The position numbers were made by a program, and so were the translations under genes. A DNA stretch of 5,679 nucleotides, from contig JAIXVT010000324.1 of assembly GCA_027482725.1 (NCBI GenBank), positions 1 to 5,679 of the forward strand. Direction: 5' to 3'. This document shows, piece after piece, positions 4,681 through 5,679 of the stretch (positions are counted from its first letter, which is position 1; each line of letters starts with the position of its first letter). The notes under the pieces are model-generated. The model was given only the letters and a program-made list of their open reading frames with translations, was not told where the DNA came from and made no database searches. This stretch comes from Pseudomonadota bacterium. GTDB taxonomy: Bacteria; Bdellovibrionota; UBA1018; CAIMNF01.

Positions 4681-5556
4681 ATGAATACAAAAGCATCCAG
4701 CTCGGGAAAAATTGAATCCATTGCAGTTATCGGCGCAGGACAAATGGGGCAAGGTATTGCTCAGGTTGCGGCGCAAACGGGATATTCAGTGTGGCTTGCG
4801 GATGTAGGGCTAGAGCAAGCAACAGCGGGAAAGAAGAAAATTGAAGCTCAACTTTCTAAGGCGGTAGAAAAAGGAAAAATCCCAGCTGCCGATGCAACCG
4901 CTATTGCAGAGCGTATCCGTCCCGCACGGAGTTTTGCCGATATTCATGAGGTGGATTTGGTCATTGAGGCCGTCAGCGAAAATTTAGAGCTCAAGACAAA
5001 AATTTGGAAAGCACTAGATGCAGCGGTGAAGCCTGCCGCAATTTTTGCGTCCAACACGTCGTCGATCAGCATCACCACACTTGCCGCGGCAACGGGTCGC
5101 CCCAGCCAATTCGCTGGAATGCATTTTATGAACCCGGTTCCGGTCATGAAATTAGTCGAGGGAATCCGCGGTTTGCAGACATCGGACGAAACTTTTGCAA
5201 CGATCAAAAGCGTTTCTGAGGTGATGGGAAAAACTTTTGTGGCGGCCCGGGATATCCCAGGATTTGCGGTCAATCGGATTTTGATGCCGATGATTAACGA
5301 AGCGGTGTACGCGCTGTATGAAGGTATTGCGACGGTCGAAGATATTGATACGTCGATGAAGCTGGGTACCAACCAACCCATGGGGCCGTTGACGTTGGCT
5401 GATTTTATTGGCTTGGATACTTGCCTTGCGATTATGGAAGTGCTGCACCATGGTTTAGGAGATTCGAAATACCGCCCATGCCCTTTATTGCGCCAATATG
5501 TGACGGCGGGGTGGTTGGGGAAAAAATCAGGCCGCGGGTTTTATCAGTACGGGTGA
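4681..5556 (+). CDS. hbd: 3-hydroxybutyryl-CoA (3-hydroxyacyl-CoA) dehydrogenase
   Basis: A soluble enzyme that interconverts 3-hydroxyacyl-CoA and 3-oxoacyl-CoA with NAD(H), in fatty-acid or butyrate/polyhydroxybutyrate metabolism. At 291 residues it is a typical single-function member. The Rossmann domain has GAGQMGQG (18-25) and an acidic Asp41 after the second strand, favouring NAD. Residues aligned with the human enzyme's catalytic set are all present: Ser127 in SNTSS, His148 and Glu160 in GMHFMNPVPVMKLVE (146-160), and Asn198 in PGFAVNR (193-199). The C-terminal dimerisation domain includes DIDTSMKLGTNQPMGPLTLAD (split here: DIDTSMKLG at 221-229, PMGPLTLAD at 233-241) and ends GRGFYQYG. 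The ATG has no obvious Shine-Dalgarno sequence. TATAAG at 4656-4661 could be a -10 box, but no -35 box is convincing. Substrate chain length cannot be read from sequence. It is unrelated in function to the upstream cluster. Confidence 0.93.
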   Translation: MNTKASSSGKIESIAVIGAGQMGQGIAQVAAQTGYSVWLADVGLEQATAGKKKIEAQLSKAVEKGKIPAADATAIAERIRPARSFADIHEVDLVIEAVSENLELKTKIWKALDAAVKPAAIFASNTSSISITTLAAATGRPSQFAGMHFMNPVPVMKLVEGIRGLQTSDETFATIKSVSEVMGKTFVAARDIPGFAVNRILMPMINEAVYALYEGIATVEDIDTSMKLGTNQPMGPLTLADFIGLDTCLAIMEVLHHGLGDSKYRPCPLLRQYVTAGWLGKKSGRGFYQYG

Positions 5557-5609
5557 GGGGTGGTGCGGTCACAAGTACTCATTAACGGAACAGAGCAGGG
5601 GATTTATTA

Positions 5610-5679
5610 GGGCCTGTTTTCAAAGTCGCGCCCAAATCATGATGGAAGCCATGGTCAACATGCCCATGAAGTTACGGGC
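5610..5679 (-). mobile_element. End of an IS5-like insertion sequence
   Basis: GGGCCTGTTTTCAAAG, starting at 5610, resembles terminal inverted repeats of IS5-family elements, many of which begin GGG or GAG followed by CCTGT. It is preceded by TTA, matching the TNA target duplicated by one IS5 subgroup. A transposase C-terminus ends only about 10 bp inside it. The other end lies beyond the window, so the boundary and family are provisional. Confidence 0.6.
5620..5679 (-). CDS. Transposase, C-terminal 19 residues (IS5-like DDE type)
   Basis: Reading the minus strand from the window edge gives ARNFMGMLTMASIMIWARL followed by TGA (5622-5620). An Arg-Asn-Phe run followed by a hydrophobic helix ending in Ile-Trp-x-Arg is the usual end of IS5-family DDE transposases. 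The gene enters from the right and points toward the 3' end of hbd. Whether the rest of the transposase is intact cannot be seen. With so few residues the family is likely but not certain. Confidence 0.6.
   Translation of the reverse strand, partial: ARNFMGMLTMASIMIWARL

Overview
The window looks like part of the chromosomal replication-origin neighbourhood of a Gram-negative bacterium. The start of dnaA (minus strand) faces away from a plus-strand run of rpmH, rnpA, yidD, yidC and mnmE, the order familiar from Proteobacteria. YidC has a large periplasmic domain, which also fits a Gram-negative cell. I cannot name the genus; base composition looks moderate (not computed) and no gene is diagnostic.

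Layout. 1-112 is the 5' end of dnaA, leftward and cut by the window edge. 113-221 is a divergent intergenic region with a good rpmH promoter. 222-3894 is a compact housekeeping cluster: ribosomal protein L34, the RNase P protein, the YidD insertion factor (overlapping rnpA by 17 bp), the YidC insertase and the tRNA-modification GTPase MnmE (8 nt after yidC). The long open frame through yidC extends upstream to 773, but the real start is 1028.

The most interesting part is 3827-4635. The last 68 bp of mnmE plus 7 bp beyond it form a perfect 75-bp direct repeat with 4561-4635. Between the copies sit only 659 bp, holding a BrnT-like toxin and a BrnA-like antitoxin gene and no recombinase. The mnmE terminator hairpin survives only after the downstream copy, so the downstream copy probably marks the original end of mnmE and the toxin-antitoxin unit is an insertion that duplicated, or supplied, a new mnmE 3' end. 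The same gene end (trmE/thdF) is the known attachment site of Salmonella genomic island 1 and relatives. A perfect inverted repeat with 18-bp arms covers the likely toxin promoter and the toxin start codon. It could act as an operator, and also as an RNA lock against toxin translation from mnmE read-through transcripts.

After the insertion comes a complete 3-hydroxyacyl-CoA (3-hydroxybutyryl-CoA) dehydrogenase gene (4681-5556) with all catalytic residues. The window ends in an insertion-sequence end (from about 5610), where the last 19 codons of an IS5-like transposase read on the minus strand. The region downstream of mnmE has therefore taken up at least two pieces of accessory DNA.
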